Positions 7,921 to 15,187 of a stretch of DNA of 35,287 bases are shown piece by piece. Below the pieces are notes generated by a model. The model saw nothing but the letters and a program-made list of their open reading frames with translations, had not been told where the DNA came from and did not search any database. The position numbers were made by a program, and so were the translations under genes. Origin of the DNA: Flavobacteriales bacterium (lineage in GTDB: Bacteria > Bacteroidota > Bacteroidia > JACJYZ01). The DNA lies in NCBI GenBank assembly GCA_020435415.1, contig JAGQZQ010000029.1:1-35287 (forward strand), in the 5' to 3' direction. The stretch's first letter is position 1; every line of letters starts with the position of its first letter.

Positions 7921-10743
7921 TCAGATTTTACCCTTGAGAGATCTTCCGGTATAAGAAGCCTCGCATTCAGCTAATCCTTCAGGTGTGCCTTCGAAAATCA
8001 CAGTACCACCCTCTTCGCCGCCTTCCGGACCCAGGTCAATGACGTGTGATGCACATTTGATCACATCCGGGTGATGCTCAATCACCACTACACTGTGGCC
8101 ATTTTCGAGCAGGGCATAAAAGGAGTTCAATAACTTGTTGATGTCATGAAAGTGAAGCCCTGTGGTGGGTTCATCAAAGATAAACAAGGTGTTGCCGTCT
8201 CCTGCTCCCTTGGATAAAAAGGAAGCAAGCTTGATCCGTTGTGCCTCTCCACCACTAAGGGTGTTGGAGGACTGCCCGAGCTTGACGTAGCCCAGGCCGG
8301 TTTGCTTCAACGGCATCAGTTTGTCAACAATCTTCTTATCCGGAGCTTTGGGTTTTGGTACACTTGAGAAAAAATCCACTGCTTCATCCACCGTCAGCTC
8401 CAGAATATCACGGATGTCTTTTCCATGGTAATTTACTTCCAGGATTTCTTCCCTGAATCGCTTTCCGTTGCATGACTCACACACCAGGTGAATATCAGCC
8501 ATGAATTGCATTTCTACGGTCACCTCGCCCTCGCCCTTGCATTCTTCACATCGGCCACCATCTACATTGAAGGAAAAGTATGCAGGGGTATAACCACGCA
8601 TTTTGGAGAGGGGCTGGGAAGCATACAACGCCCTGATCTCATCATAGGCCTTTACATAGGTCACCGGATTGGACCTGGAAGATTTACCGATAGGGTTCTG
8701 ATCCACAAACTCCACGCTACCTATCCTGTGCATGTCTCCCCCGAGACGGGTAAACTGTCCAACATAAGGTGCATAACCACCCAGTTGCTTAAGCATGGCA
8801 GGGTAGAGGATGGTCTTGACCAGGGATGATTTACCGGATCCACTGACACCCGTCACCACGGTTAAAACCCCCAGAGGGATACTTACATCAATATTCTTGA
8901 GGTTATTTTCGCGGCACCCGATAATCTGAATGGTACCTGAACTTTGTCTTTTCTCTTTGGGGGCCTCAATCTGGAGTCTGCCGGTCAGATAGCCTGTTGT
9001 AATACTTTCCTTGTCGGTTAGCAAAGCATTATGGTCTCCTTCAAAAACAACCTTGCCTCCAAGGTAACCGGCACCCGGGCCCAGGTCAACGATGCGATCA
9101 GCGGAACGCATGATCTCTTCGTCGTGTTCCACCACGATAACCGTATTTTCCAGGTCGCGCAGTGATTGCAGAACGCTGATAAGCTTTTCTGTGTCTCTCG
9201 GGTGCAGGCCGATACTGGGTTCATCCAGGATGTACATGGAGCCGACCAGACTGCTTCCAAGAGATGTGGCGAGGTTGATGCGCTGAGACTCACCACCTGA
9301 TAATGTAACGGATGGCCTGTTCAGGGTGAGATAGCTAAGGCCGACTTTATCCAGGTACTCCAGGCGGCTATTGATCTCTTTGAGAATGCGACGTGCTATA
9401 TTGGTTTCATTTTCATTGAGCCGGATGTCTGCGAAAAACACCCGCAGCTTGCCGATGGGCATATTCACCAGTTCCCGTATGGTGCGGTCATTGACCTTGA
9501 TGAACAGGGCTTCCTGTCGCAGGCGGCTGCCTTTGCATTCCGTGCACACCGTTTTGCCCCGGTAGCGCGCCAGCATCACGCGATACTGGATCTTATAACT
9601 TTTCTCTTCCAGGTATTTGAAGAAATGATAAATCCCTTTGAAGTCTTTATTGCCATTCCACAGTACATCTTTCTCCGCTTCCGTCATGTCCTGATAAGCC
9701 TTGTGGATGGGAAAGTCAGACTTGTAAGCGCTCATGATCAGACGGTCCTTCCATTTGCTCATTTTTTCACCTCTCCAGCAGATCACGGCGTCATCATATA
9801 CCGAAAGGCTTTGGTCCGGAATAACCAGGGCCTCATCAATGCCAATGATTGTTCCGAACCCCTCACATGCCCTGCATGCACCATATGGATTATTAAAGCT
9901 GAAGAGGTGAACGGATGGTTCTTCGAATTGCATCCCGTCAAGCTCAAAGCGGTTCGAGAAATGCTGCTCCTTCCATTTATCTTTTTGCTCATAGAACAGG
10001 TAACACTGTCCATTGCCTTCATAGAAAGCCGTTTCTATGGAGTCCGCCGCCCTGCTTTCAAAATCATCATCGCCATGAACAACTTTAAAGCGATCGATCA
10101 CCAGGTGAATCTTTCCATCCTGATCGGATAGTGTTGAAGTATCGCTCACATCTTCAATAAGGACGGTCTCGTCACCTAAGCGAACCCGTGAGAATCCTTG
10201 TTGGATCAATACTTTCAGGTGTTCCTCCACAGATCGTTGCTTGCCGGGCGCATGTGCGGCGATCAGTTGTACGCGTGCCCCTTCTTCAATCCCAAGGAGG
10301 TATTGCATTACATCCGATACACTGTGGCGCTTTACTTCCTCTCCTGAGACAGGGGAAAAAGTCTTTCCTATCCTGGCAAATAGTAATTTCAGGTAGTCAT
10401 AGATTTCCGTAGTGGTGCCAACGGTGGATCTGGGGTTCTTTGAATTGACCTTTTGTTCTATGGCAATAGCGGGGGATAGCCCATCAATCCGGTCCACGTC
10501 CGGTTTTTCCATCCTGCCTAAAAATTGTCTGGCATACGAGGACAGGCTTTCCACATACCTTCTCTGCCCTTCGGCGAACAAGGTATCGAACGCCAATGAA
10601 GATTTTCCAGACCCTGATAACCCGGTGATAACGGTGAGTTTGTTCCTGGGCAGGTCCAGGTTGATATTTTTCAGGTTGTGAATGCGTGCACCGCGAATCC
10701 TGATCTGTTTTCCCCCTTTTTCCTTTTTTTTTGCTTCCGGCAT
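7921..10743 (-). CDS. uvrA: Excinuclease ABC subunit A
   Basis: 940 residues, full length. UvrA is the damage-sensing ATPase dimer of nucleotide excision repair and works with UvrB and UvrC. Two ABC modules are visible: Walker A GLSGSGKSS (41-49) and GVSGSGKSS (632-640), signatures LSGGE (481-485 and 830-834) and Walker B sites around 506 and 857. Zinc-binding cysteine pairs are at 290/293 with 400/403 and at 732/735 with 755/758. A lysine-rich N-terminus (KKKEKGGK) precedes the conserved IRIRGARIHNLKNI. uvrB and uvrC are not in the window, as is usual. Identification is certain. A weak promoter candidate lies upstream at 10788-10781. Confidence 0.98.
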   Translation of the reverse strand: MPEAKKKEKGGKQIRIRGARIHNLKNINLDLPRNKLTVITGLSGSGKSSLAFDTLFAEGQRRYVESLSSYARQFLGRMEKPDVDRIDGLSPAIAIEQKVNSKNPRSTVGTTTEIYDYLKLLFARIGKTFSPVSGEEVKRHSVSDVMQYLLGIEEGARVQLIAAHAPGKQRSVEEHLKVLIQQGFSRVRLGDETVLIEDVSDTSTLSDQDGKIHLVIDRFKVVHGDDDFESRAADSIETAFYEGNGQCYLFYEQKDKWKEQHFSNRFELDGMQFEEPSVHLFSFNNPYGACRACEGFGTIIGIDEALVIPDQSLSVYDDAVICWRGEKMSKWKDRLIMSAYKSDFPIHKAYQDMTEAEKDVLWNGNKDFKGIYHFFKYLEEKSYKIQYRVMLARYRGKTVCTECKGSRLRQEALFIKVNDRTIRELVNMPIGKLRVFFADIRLNENETNIARRILKEINSRLEYLDKVGLSYLTLNRPSVTLSGGESQRINLATSLGSSLVGSMYILDEPSIGLHPRDTEKLISVLQSLRDLENTVIVVEHDEEIMRSADRIVDLGPGAGYLGGKVVFEGDHNALLTDKESITTGYLTGRLQIEAPKEKRQSSGTIQIIGCRENNLKNIDVSIPLGVLTVVTGVSGSGKSSLVKTILYPAMLKQLGGYAPYVGQFTRLGGDMHRIGSVEFVDQNPIGKSSRSNPVTYVKAYDEIRALYASQPLSKMRGYTPAYFSFNVDGGRCEECKGEGEVTVEMQFMADIHLVCESCNGKRFREEILEVNYHGKDIRDILELTVDEAVDFFSSVPKPKAPDKKIVDKLMPLKQTGLGYVKLGQSSNTLSGGEAQRIKLASFLSKGAGDGNTLFIFDEPTTGLHFHDINKLLNSFYALLENGHSVVVIEHHPDVIKCASHVIDLGPEGGEEGGTVIFEGTPEGLAECEASYTGRSLKGKI

Positions 10744-10780
10744 AAATATTGTTGTGGAATTTCCGACACTGGCGGACCTG

Positions 10781-10788
10781 TAAAGGTA
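10781..10788 (-). promoter_or_regulatory. Possible uvrA -7 box TACCTTTA
   Basis: It matches TAnnTTTG at seven of eight positions on the minus strand and ends 37 bases before the uvrA ATG. The nearest TTG (10814-10812) is 23 bases away, longer than the usual spacing, so this is tentative. Confidence 0.35.
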
Positions 10789-10809
10789 GACAGATTTTTA
10801 AGAGTAAGG

Positions 10810-10829
10810 AACAATATCCGGCCATTGTT
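10810..10829. promoter_or_regulatory. Palindrome AACAAT-N8-ATTGTT in the uvrA/sigma divergent gap
   Basis: Perfect 6-bp arms separated by 8 bases, in the 277-base gap between divergent uvrA and the sigma-factor gene. It lies directly upstream of the candidate uvrA -7 box. A palindrome with the same half-sites and spacer length but opposite order occurs at 11630-11649, just after the sigma gene. It could be an operator, but no regulator is identified. Confidence 0.4.
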
Positions 10830-10997
10830 AAGGAATGTTAAAGTCACAGGAAATTAATACATATGTGCAACAAACGACATACCTTCGCGTTATAGAAGTA
10901 ATAAATAGTCAGGTGGCACGCTAAAAGTGTATCCGACCCAACCAAAAACTGAACTGATATAGAAGAAACCTCTACTCCGCACAGCGTTTATTTTTTT

Positions 10998-11018
10998 AAC
11001 CTGTTAAAAAGGGAGGTT
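10998..11018 (+). promoter_or_regulatory. Shine-Dalgarno with possible sequestering hairpin before the sigma gene
   Basis: GGGAGG (11011-11016) sits four bases before ATG 11021, a clear Shine-Dalgarno in a window where such sequences are otherwise hard to find. AACCT (10998-11002) can pair with AGGTT (11014-11018) across an 11-base loop and would cover part of it. The stem is only five base pairs, so a regulatory role is speculative. Confidence 0.4.
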
Positions 11019-11020
11019 TT

Positions 11021-11626
11021 ATGCGACGTCAGATTCAGAATGACCAAGAACTTATTAAGAAGTACATTGCCGGTGATAGCCGGTGTATGGAAATGCTCAT
11101 CAACAGGCATAAGGGTAAAATATATACCTATATATTAATGTTGGTGAAAAACGATGCCCTGGCAGAGGATATCCTGCAAGATACCCTGGTCAAGGTGATC
11201 CAGACCCTGGAAAAGGGCAATTACAATGAGGAGGGCAAGTTCATGCCCTGGGTGATGCGAATTGCCCACAACCTTGTTATCGATCATTTCAGGAAATCCA
11301 ACCGCATGCCCATGGTATCCAATCAGCGCTACCATGGTGAAGAGGAGAGCTTTGATATCTTCGACTTTATCAGTTCGGATGAAATGCACCGGGAGGATTC
11401 GATGATCCGTCAGCAGATCAGAGCGGATCTCCGCCGGTTGATCCGTGAGTTATCGGATGAACAGCGTGAGGTCCTCATGATGAGGCATTATGCGGATATG
11501 AGTTTCAAGGAAATCGCTGCCATCACGAATGTGAGCATCAACACAGCGTTGGGACGTATGCGTTATGCCTTGATCAACCTTCGCAAGATGATTGAAGAGA
11601 AACACGTTTCTCTTACAGTTGATTAG
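11021..11626 (+). CDS. ECF-type RNA polymerase sigma-70 family factor
   Basis: 201 residues. Sigma region 2 spans about residues 20-95, including AEDILQDTLVKVIQTLEKG (44-62) and FMPWVMRIAHNLVIDHFRKS. Region 4 (about 128-190) carries LSDEQREVLMMRHYADMSFK and the helix-turn-helix ITNVSINTALGRMRYAL. Regions 1.1 and 3 are absent, as in ECF sigma factors. It would direct RNA polymerase to a specific promoter set; the signal it answers is not evident. No membrane anti-sigma gene is adjacent. Instead a small acidic protein gene follows 85 bases downstream in the same transcript, ended by a shared terminator. No convincing -7 box was found upstream; TACCTTCG at 10880-10887 is a seven-of-eight match without a -33. 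Confidence 0.93.
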   Translation: MRRQIQNDQELIKKYIAGDSRCMEMLINRHKGKIYTYILMLVKNDALAEDILQDTLVKVIQTLEKGNYNEEGKFMPWVMRIAHNLVIDHFRKSNRMPMVSNQRYHGEEESFDIFDFISSDEMHREDSMIRQQIRADLRRLIRELSDEQREVLMMRHYADMSFKEIAAITNVSINTALGRMRYALINLRKMIEEKHVSLTVD

Positions 11627-11629
11627 GAA

Positions 11630-11649
11630 ATTGTTAAGGAGCGAACAAT
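11630..11649. promoter_or_regulatory. Palindrome ATTGTT-N8-AACAAT after the sigma gene
   Basis: Perfect 6-bp arms with an 8-base spacer, starting four bases after the sigma-factor stop. It mirrors the AACAAT-N8-ATTGTT palindrome at 10810-10829. As RNA it is a weak hairpin, as DNA a possible operator. The string ATTGTTAAGGA is shared by the two sites (10824-10834 and 11630-11640). Confidence 0.35.
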
Positions 11650-11711
11650 ATTGATGGAAGTCCTCCGTTTCATAGGCATGAAGAGAACGAATAATCATCA
11701 AAATCACGCCT

Positions 11712-11966
11712 ATGAATCAAGCTTCTACGCTCCTTGCCTTAACGGCAACAAACCGCATCGTACAATCATATTTCGAACTTGATCTTGAAGATCAGCTGGA
11801 TGTGATGGATCAGCTTCCGGAAGTAACAGATGAAGTACTGGAATTTCTTGAGAACTACCAGTGTGAAGCTCCGGAAAACTGCATCAGAAGGATCACCGAT
11901 TATGTGATGGCCAGAAAAAGGATCGATATTCCCGGCTGGCCCTATGCGGAAGTCATTCTGAACTAA
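11712..11966 (+). CDS. Small acidic protein downstream of the sigma factor (unknown)
   Basis: 84 residues; I do not recognise the family. It is soluble-looking (no membrane segment or signal peptide) and strongly acidic in the middle, with FELDLEDQLDVMDQLPEV followed by TDEVLEFLENY. About 16 Asp/Glu stand against 6 Arg/Lys overall. Two cysteines (CEAPENC) are seven residues apart. It lies 85 bases after the sigma gene with no promoter of its own and shares its terminator, so the two are probably co-expressed. A CATAGGC...GCCTATG inverted repeat (11671-11677, 11708-11714) spans its start codon. A sigma-binding regulator is a possible role from context only. Normal codon use and the clean terminator after its stop support it being a real gene. 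Confidence 0.75.
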   Translation: MNQASTLLALTATNRIVQSYFELDLEDQLDVMDQLPEVTDEVLEFLENYQCEAPENCIRRITDYVMARKRIDIPGWPYAEVILN

Positions 11967-11973
11967 ACGTTTC

Positions 11974-12009
11974 AAATCCCTGGTTCCCAACAGAGCCGGG
12001 GATTTTTTT
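11974..12009 (+). terminator. Strong Rho-independent terminator
   Basis: The 5' arm (11974-11986) pairs with the 3' arm (11993-12005) in a 13-bp stem with two G-T pairs and a 6-base loop, followed by T to 12009. It ends the sigma-factor transcript. Its T run overlaps the stop codon of the converging mtaB gene. Weak T content on the other strand means it is probably not efficient for mtaB. Confidence 0.9.
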
Positions 12010-13315
12010 ATGCCGTAACGGGTAGGTATGCCTCTGCCGTCAGCACCGGACTGGCGGTCGAGAGACCGGACAGCGTGACCTCCTCGATTTGATTGAATCT
12101 GGACGGATCCGCAGGCATGGTTGTTTTGATGTAGTTGTCGGTAAAACCGAACATCATGCCCTCTTTTTCATCGCTTTCCCATAAGACCTTTTGATTGCTG
12201 CCGAGGTAGTTTTCATAAAACTGTTTGCGTTTCAGGTCTGATAATTTGTGCAGTCGTCTGCTCCTGATCTCCCGGTCTTCCTTTGAAACCGTGCCATCCA
12301 AACGCAAGGCTGTCGTGCCCGGCCGTTCGGAGTAGGTAAATACGTGCAGATAGGAAATGTCCAGCGACTCAAGAAACTGTTCTGTTTCCAGGTAATGCGC
12401 TTCTGTTTCTCCAGGGAAGCCAACGATCACATCCACACCGATACATGCCATGGGCATCACCGATTTGATCATCTCAATGCGGTTCCGGTACAAAGCCGTT
12501 TGGTATTTTCTGCGCATGGCTTTGAGTATTTCATCCGATCCCGATTGCAATGGAATATGGAAGTGGGGTACAAAGCGTCTGGAATCCGCCACAAATCTGA
12601 TAATGTCTTCATCCAGTAAGTTGGGTTCAATTGATGAAATGCGGAACCGCTCAATGCCCTTCACCTGATCCAGTTGGGTAATAAGGTCAAGAAATGTTTC
12701 ATCGCTGCCTCTGCCGAAATCGCCGATGTTCACTCCGGTCAGCACAACCTCCTTTACACCGGTTGCTGCAATTTCATGTGCGGAACTCACCACATCTTCT
12801 ATGCTGCCTGAGCGACTTCTTCCCCGGGCCATGGGAATGGTGCAGAATGCACAGAAATAATCGCATCCGTCCTGGACCTTCAGAAACGAACGGGTGCGGT
12901 CACCCGCCGAATACGCCGGATTGAATTCTTTTACCTGCAATATCTCGCAACTGTGGACCGCCTGTACCTTGCCTTGCTTATGTTGTTCAACATGATAAGG
13001 CAGATTGAATTTCTCAGAAGCACCAAGTACGATATTAACCCCGGGAATACGCGTGATCTCTTCAGGACGAAGTTGTGCGTAACAGCCGATCACTGCGACG
13101 AAGGCTTCGGGAGATGTCTTCAGTGCTTTTTTTACAATGGCTTTGCATTTGCGATCTGCATTGTCTGTGACCGAACAGGTATTGATCACATAAACGTCAG
13201 CTGCTTCTTCAAATGCGACCCGGGTATAACCTTGCTTCTCAAAATCCCTTGCGATGGATGAAGATTCTGAGAAATTCAGTTTGCATCCCAATGTATAGAA
13301 AGCCACTTTTTTCAT
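12008..13315 (-). CDS. mtaB: tRNA t6A37 methylthiotransferase MtaB
   Basis: 435 residues. MtaB is a radical-SAM enzyme that adds a methylthio group to N6-threonylcarbamoyladenosine 37 in tRNAs. The N-terminal MTTase domain begins KVAFYTLGCKLNFSESS, with cluster-binding cysteines in GCKLN, NTCSVT and IGCYAQ. The radical-SAM CxxxCxxC motif is CDYFCAFC, preceded by FLKVQDG and followed by TIPMARGRSRSG. A C-terminal TRAM-like region ends the protein. The GCKLN and CDYFCAFCTIP variants favour MtaB over MiaB or RimO. The gene stands alone, converging on the sigma-factor operon. Its -7 box ends only seven bases before the ATG. Confidence 0.94.
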   Translation of the reverse strand: MKKVAFYTLGCKLNFSESSSIARDFEKQGYTRVAFEEAADVYVINTCSVTDNADRKCKAIVKKALKTSPEAFVAVIGCYAQLRPEEITRIPGVNIVLGASEKFNLPYHVEQHKQGKVQAVHSCEILQVKEFNPAYSAGDRTRSFLKVQDGCDYFCAFCTIPMARGRSRSGSIEDVVSSAHEIAATGVKEVVLTGVNIGDFGRGSDETFLDLITQLDQVKGIERFRISSIEPNLLDEDIIRFVADSRRFVPHFHIPLQSGSDEILKAMRRKYQTALYRNRIEMIKSVMPMACIGVDVIVGFPGETEAHYLETEQFLESLDISYLHVFTYSERPGTTALRLDGTVSKEDREIRSRRLHKLSDLKRKQFYENYLGSNQKVLWESDEKEGMMFGFTDNYIKTTMPADPSRFNQIEEVTLSGLSTASPVLTAEAYLPVTA

Positions 13316-13322
13316 GGGAGTG

Positions 13323-13330
13323 CAAAGGTA
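13323..13330 (-). promoter_or_regulatory. mtaB -7 box TACCTTTG
   Basis: A perfect TAnnTTTG box on the minus strand ends 7 bases before the mtaB ATG at 13315. The start is fixed by the conserved N-terminus, so the mRNA should have almost no leader. No well-spaced TTG is seen upstream. Confidence 0.6.
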
Positions 13331-13422
13331 GGGAAAATCCGATAGCCCACGTTACACAACCAACTCATGGCCATGTTGAAAAACTGTTTATAACGGAATA
13401 GGCCATGGGCGTAGGGTACTGT

Positions 13423-13452
13423 TTGATATTGACTAATATTGCTTGATATTTG
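13423..13452 (+). promoter_or_regulatory. Promoter of the solute-binding lipoprotein gene
   Basis: TTG (13423-13425), 19 bases, then GATATTTG (13445-13452), matching TAnnTTTG at seven of eight. The box ends six bases before ATG 13459. It also covers the alternative TTG codon at 13450, which therefore cannot be the start. Confidence 0.55.
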
Positions 13453-13458
13453 ACAGGG

Positions 13459-15123
13459 ATGAAACACTTTCAATGGGTACTGTTGGTAGTGGGTGGACTG
13501 TGGATGGCTTGTTCATCGGAGACAAAGCCCACCAAAGAAGATAACAGTCACAAGACGGTCTTTCGCTACAATCAATCATCGGGAATTTCTTCACTTGACC
13601 CGGCTTTCGCAAGGGATCAGGCCAATATGTGGGGCGTAATACAGATATTCAATGGCCTGGTGCAACCCGATGCTGATCTGAGCGTCGTTCCGTGTATTGC
13701 CAAATCCTGGGAAATGGATGCCGCCGGTAAGGTGTATGTGTTTCGTTTGCGCGATGATGTGTATTTTCATGATCACGAGGTGTTTGAAGGAGGCAAGGGC
13801 CGTAAGGTGGTTGCCTCGGATTTTGTATACAGCTTTGACCGGATCGTCGATGATAAACTGGCTTCTCCAGGTCTTTGGGTATTCTCGCATATCAAACGGG
13901 ATGAAAGCGGCAAATGCATCGGTTTTCACGCCCCCGACGATACCACGTTTGTAATTGAACTGGAAAAAGCGCATCCGCCGTTCCTGGGTCTCCTTTCCAT
14001 GCCGTATTGTTCCGTTGTTCCACGCGAGGTAGTGGAGCATTACGGGGAGGATTTCAGCAGGCACCCCGTTGGTACAGGGCCTTTCATTTTTAAAATGTGG
14101 AGTGAAGGAGAGAATCTCATCTACCACAAAAACCCCCGTTACTTTGAAAACGATGAGCATGGAAGGCCACTACCGTACCTGGATGCGATATCGGTCTCCT
14201 TTATCAAGGACAAGCAATCCGCCTTCATGGAGTTTGTCAAGGGAGGTTTTGACTTTGTATCCGGTATCGATGCCAGCTACAAAGATGAGTTACTGACCCT
14301 GGACGGCAGACTGAGGGACAAATTCAAGAAAAGGTTTTACATGGTCACCGGTCCGTACCTGAATACAGAATACCTCGGAATTCTCATGGATACCAGTCTG
14401 CAGGTCGTAAAGGACAGCCCGTTGCGCTACAAAAAGGTCAGGAAGGCGATCAATATGGGATTTGACAGGGAAAAGCTGATCAAATACCTGCGGAATAACA
14501 TTGGTACACCTGCGGATGCCGGTTTTGTTCCGAAAGGGATGCCTGCATATGATCCGGAGAAAATCAAAGGCTATACGTTTGACCCTGAAGGCGCAGCAGC
14601 CCTGCTTGCCGAAGCCGGTTTTCCTGGCGGCAAGGGACTGGGTATCATCAAGCTGAGTACCAACCCTGCCTACCTTGATCTTTGTGAGGCGATCCAAAGC
14701 AAGCTTACCGAACTGGGCCTGGAAGTGGAACTGGATGTCAATCCTCCCGCTACTCATAGGGAGATGGTGGCCCGTTCCCAACTGACATTCTTCCGCGGAT
14801 CCTGGATAGCAGATTACTTCGATGAAGAAAACTACCTCGGTCTATTCTATACAAAGAATTTTACGCCGGGTGGACCCAACTATACCCATTTCAGCAATGC
14901 CCGGTTTGACGAGCTCTACGAACAGGCACAACAGGAGATGGATCCTGTAAAACGGAAAGAACTCTTTCAACAGATGGATGCCATAATCGTGGAGGAAGCA
15001 CCGGTTGTGGTGATGTACTATGACCAGGTGGTGCGGGTTGTGAACAAAAGGGTGGAGGGGCTTGGCATCAACCCGATCAACCTGCTTGTGCTGAAAAAGG
15101 TCCGCATCAATCTTGATGAGTAG
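13459..15123 (+). CDS. Family 5 extracellular solute-binding lipoprotein (peptide/oligopeptide type)
   Basis: 554 residues from ATG 13459. A lipoprotein signal MKHFQWVLLVVGGLWMAC ends at the lipidated cysteine (residue 18). It is followed by the SBP_bac_5 fold: SSLDPAFARDQANMWGVIQI near the start, AKSWEMDAAGKVYVFRLRDD, PFLGLLSMPYCSVVPREVVE, and the C-terminal ARFDELYEQAQQEMDPVKRK. Such proteins capture peptides, nickel or related ligands for Dpp/Opp-type ABC importers. No permease or ATPase gene lies nearby, so partner and ligand are unknown. It may also act alone as a surface or periplasmic binding protein. An upstream TTG at 13450 is discarded because it lies inside the -7 box. No terminator is visible before the next gene 64 bases on. 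Confidence 0.92.
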   Translation: MKHFQWVLLVVGGLWMACSSETKPTKEDNSHKTVFRYNQSSGISSLDPAFARDQANMWGVIQIFNGLVQPDADLSVVPCIAKSWEMDAAGKVYVFRLRDDVYFHDHEVFEGGKGRKVVASDFVYSFDRIVDDKLASPGLWVFSHIKRDESGKCIGFHAPDDTTFVIELEKAHPPFLGLLSMPYCSVVPREVVEHYGEDFSRHPVGTGPFIFKMWSEGENLIYHKNPRYFENDEHGRPLPYLDAISVSFIKDKQSAFMEFVKGGFDFVSGIDASYKDELLTLDGRLRDKFKKRFYMVTGPYLNTEYLGILMDTSLQVVKDSPLRYKKVRKAINMGFDREKLIKYLRNNIGTPADAGFVPKGMPAYDPEKIKGYTFDPEGAAALLAEAGFPGGKGLGIIKLSTNPAYLDLCEAIQSKLTELGLEVELDVNPPATHREMVARSQLTFFRGSWIADYFDEENYLGLFYTKNFTPGGPNYTHFSNARFDELYEQAQQEMDPVKRKELFQQMDAIIVEEAPVVVMYYDQVVRVVNKRVEGLGINPINLLVLKKVRINLDE

Positions 15124-15160
15124 GCTGTTTCGCACACCATTATAAACCGGCGGAAAATAT

Positions 15161-15168
15161 TACTTTTA
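15161..15168 (+). promoter_or_regulatory. Possible -7 box TACTTTTA before the first TMTC-like gene
   Basis: It matches TAnnTTTG at seven of eight, 19 bases before ATG 15188. No TTG is found at the expected -33 distance, so this is tentative. Confidence 0.35.
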
Positions 15169-15187
15169 CGCTCACATCAGGATATTC

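Noticed and set aside
9625-10131. Plus-strand open frame of 168 codons inside uvrA
   Set aside because: It is fully covered by conserved uvrA coding sequence and has no promoter or domain.
11671-11714. CATAGGC/GCCTATG inverted repeat across the start of the small acidic gene, as a translational switch
   Set aside because: Seven base pairs with a 30-base loop is too weak to claim without comparative support.
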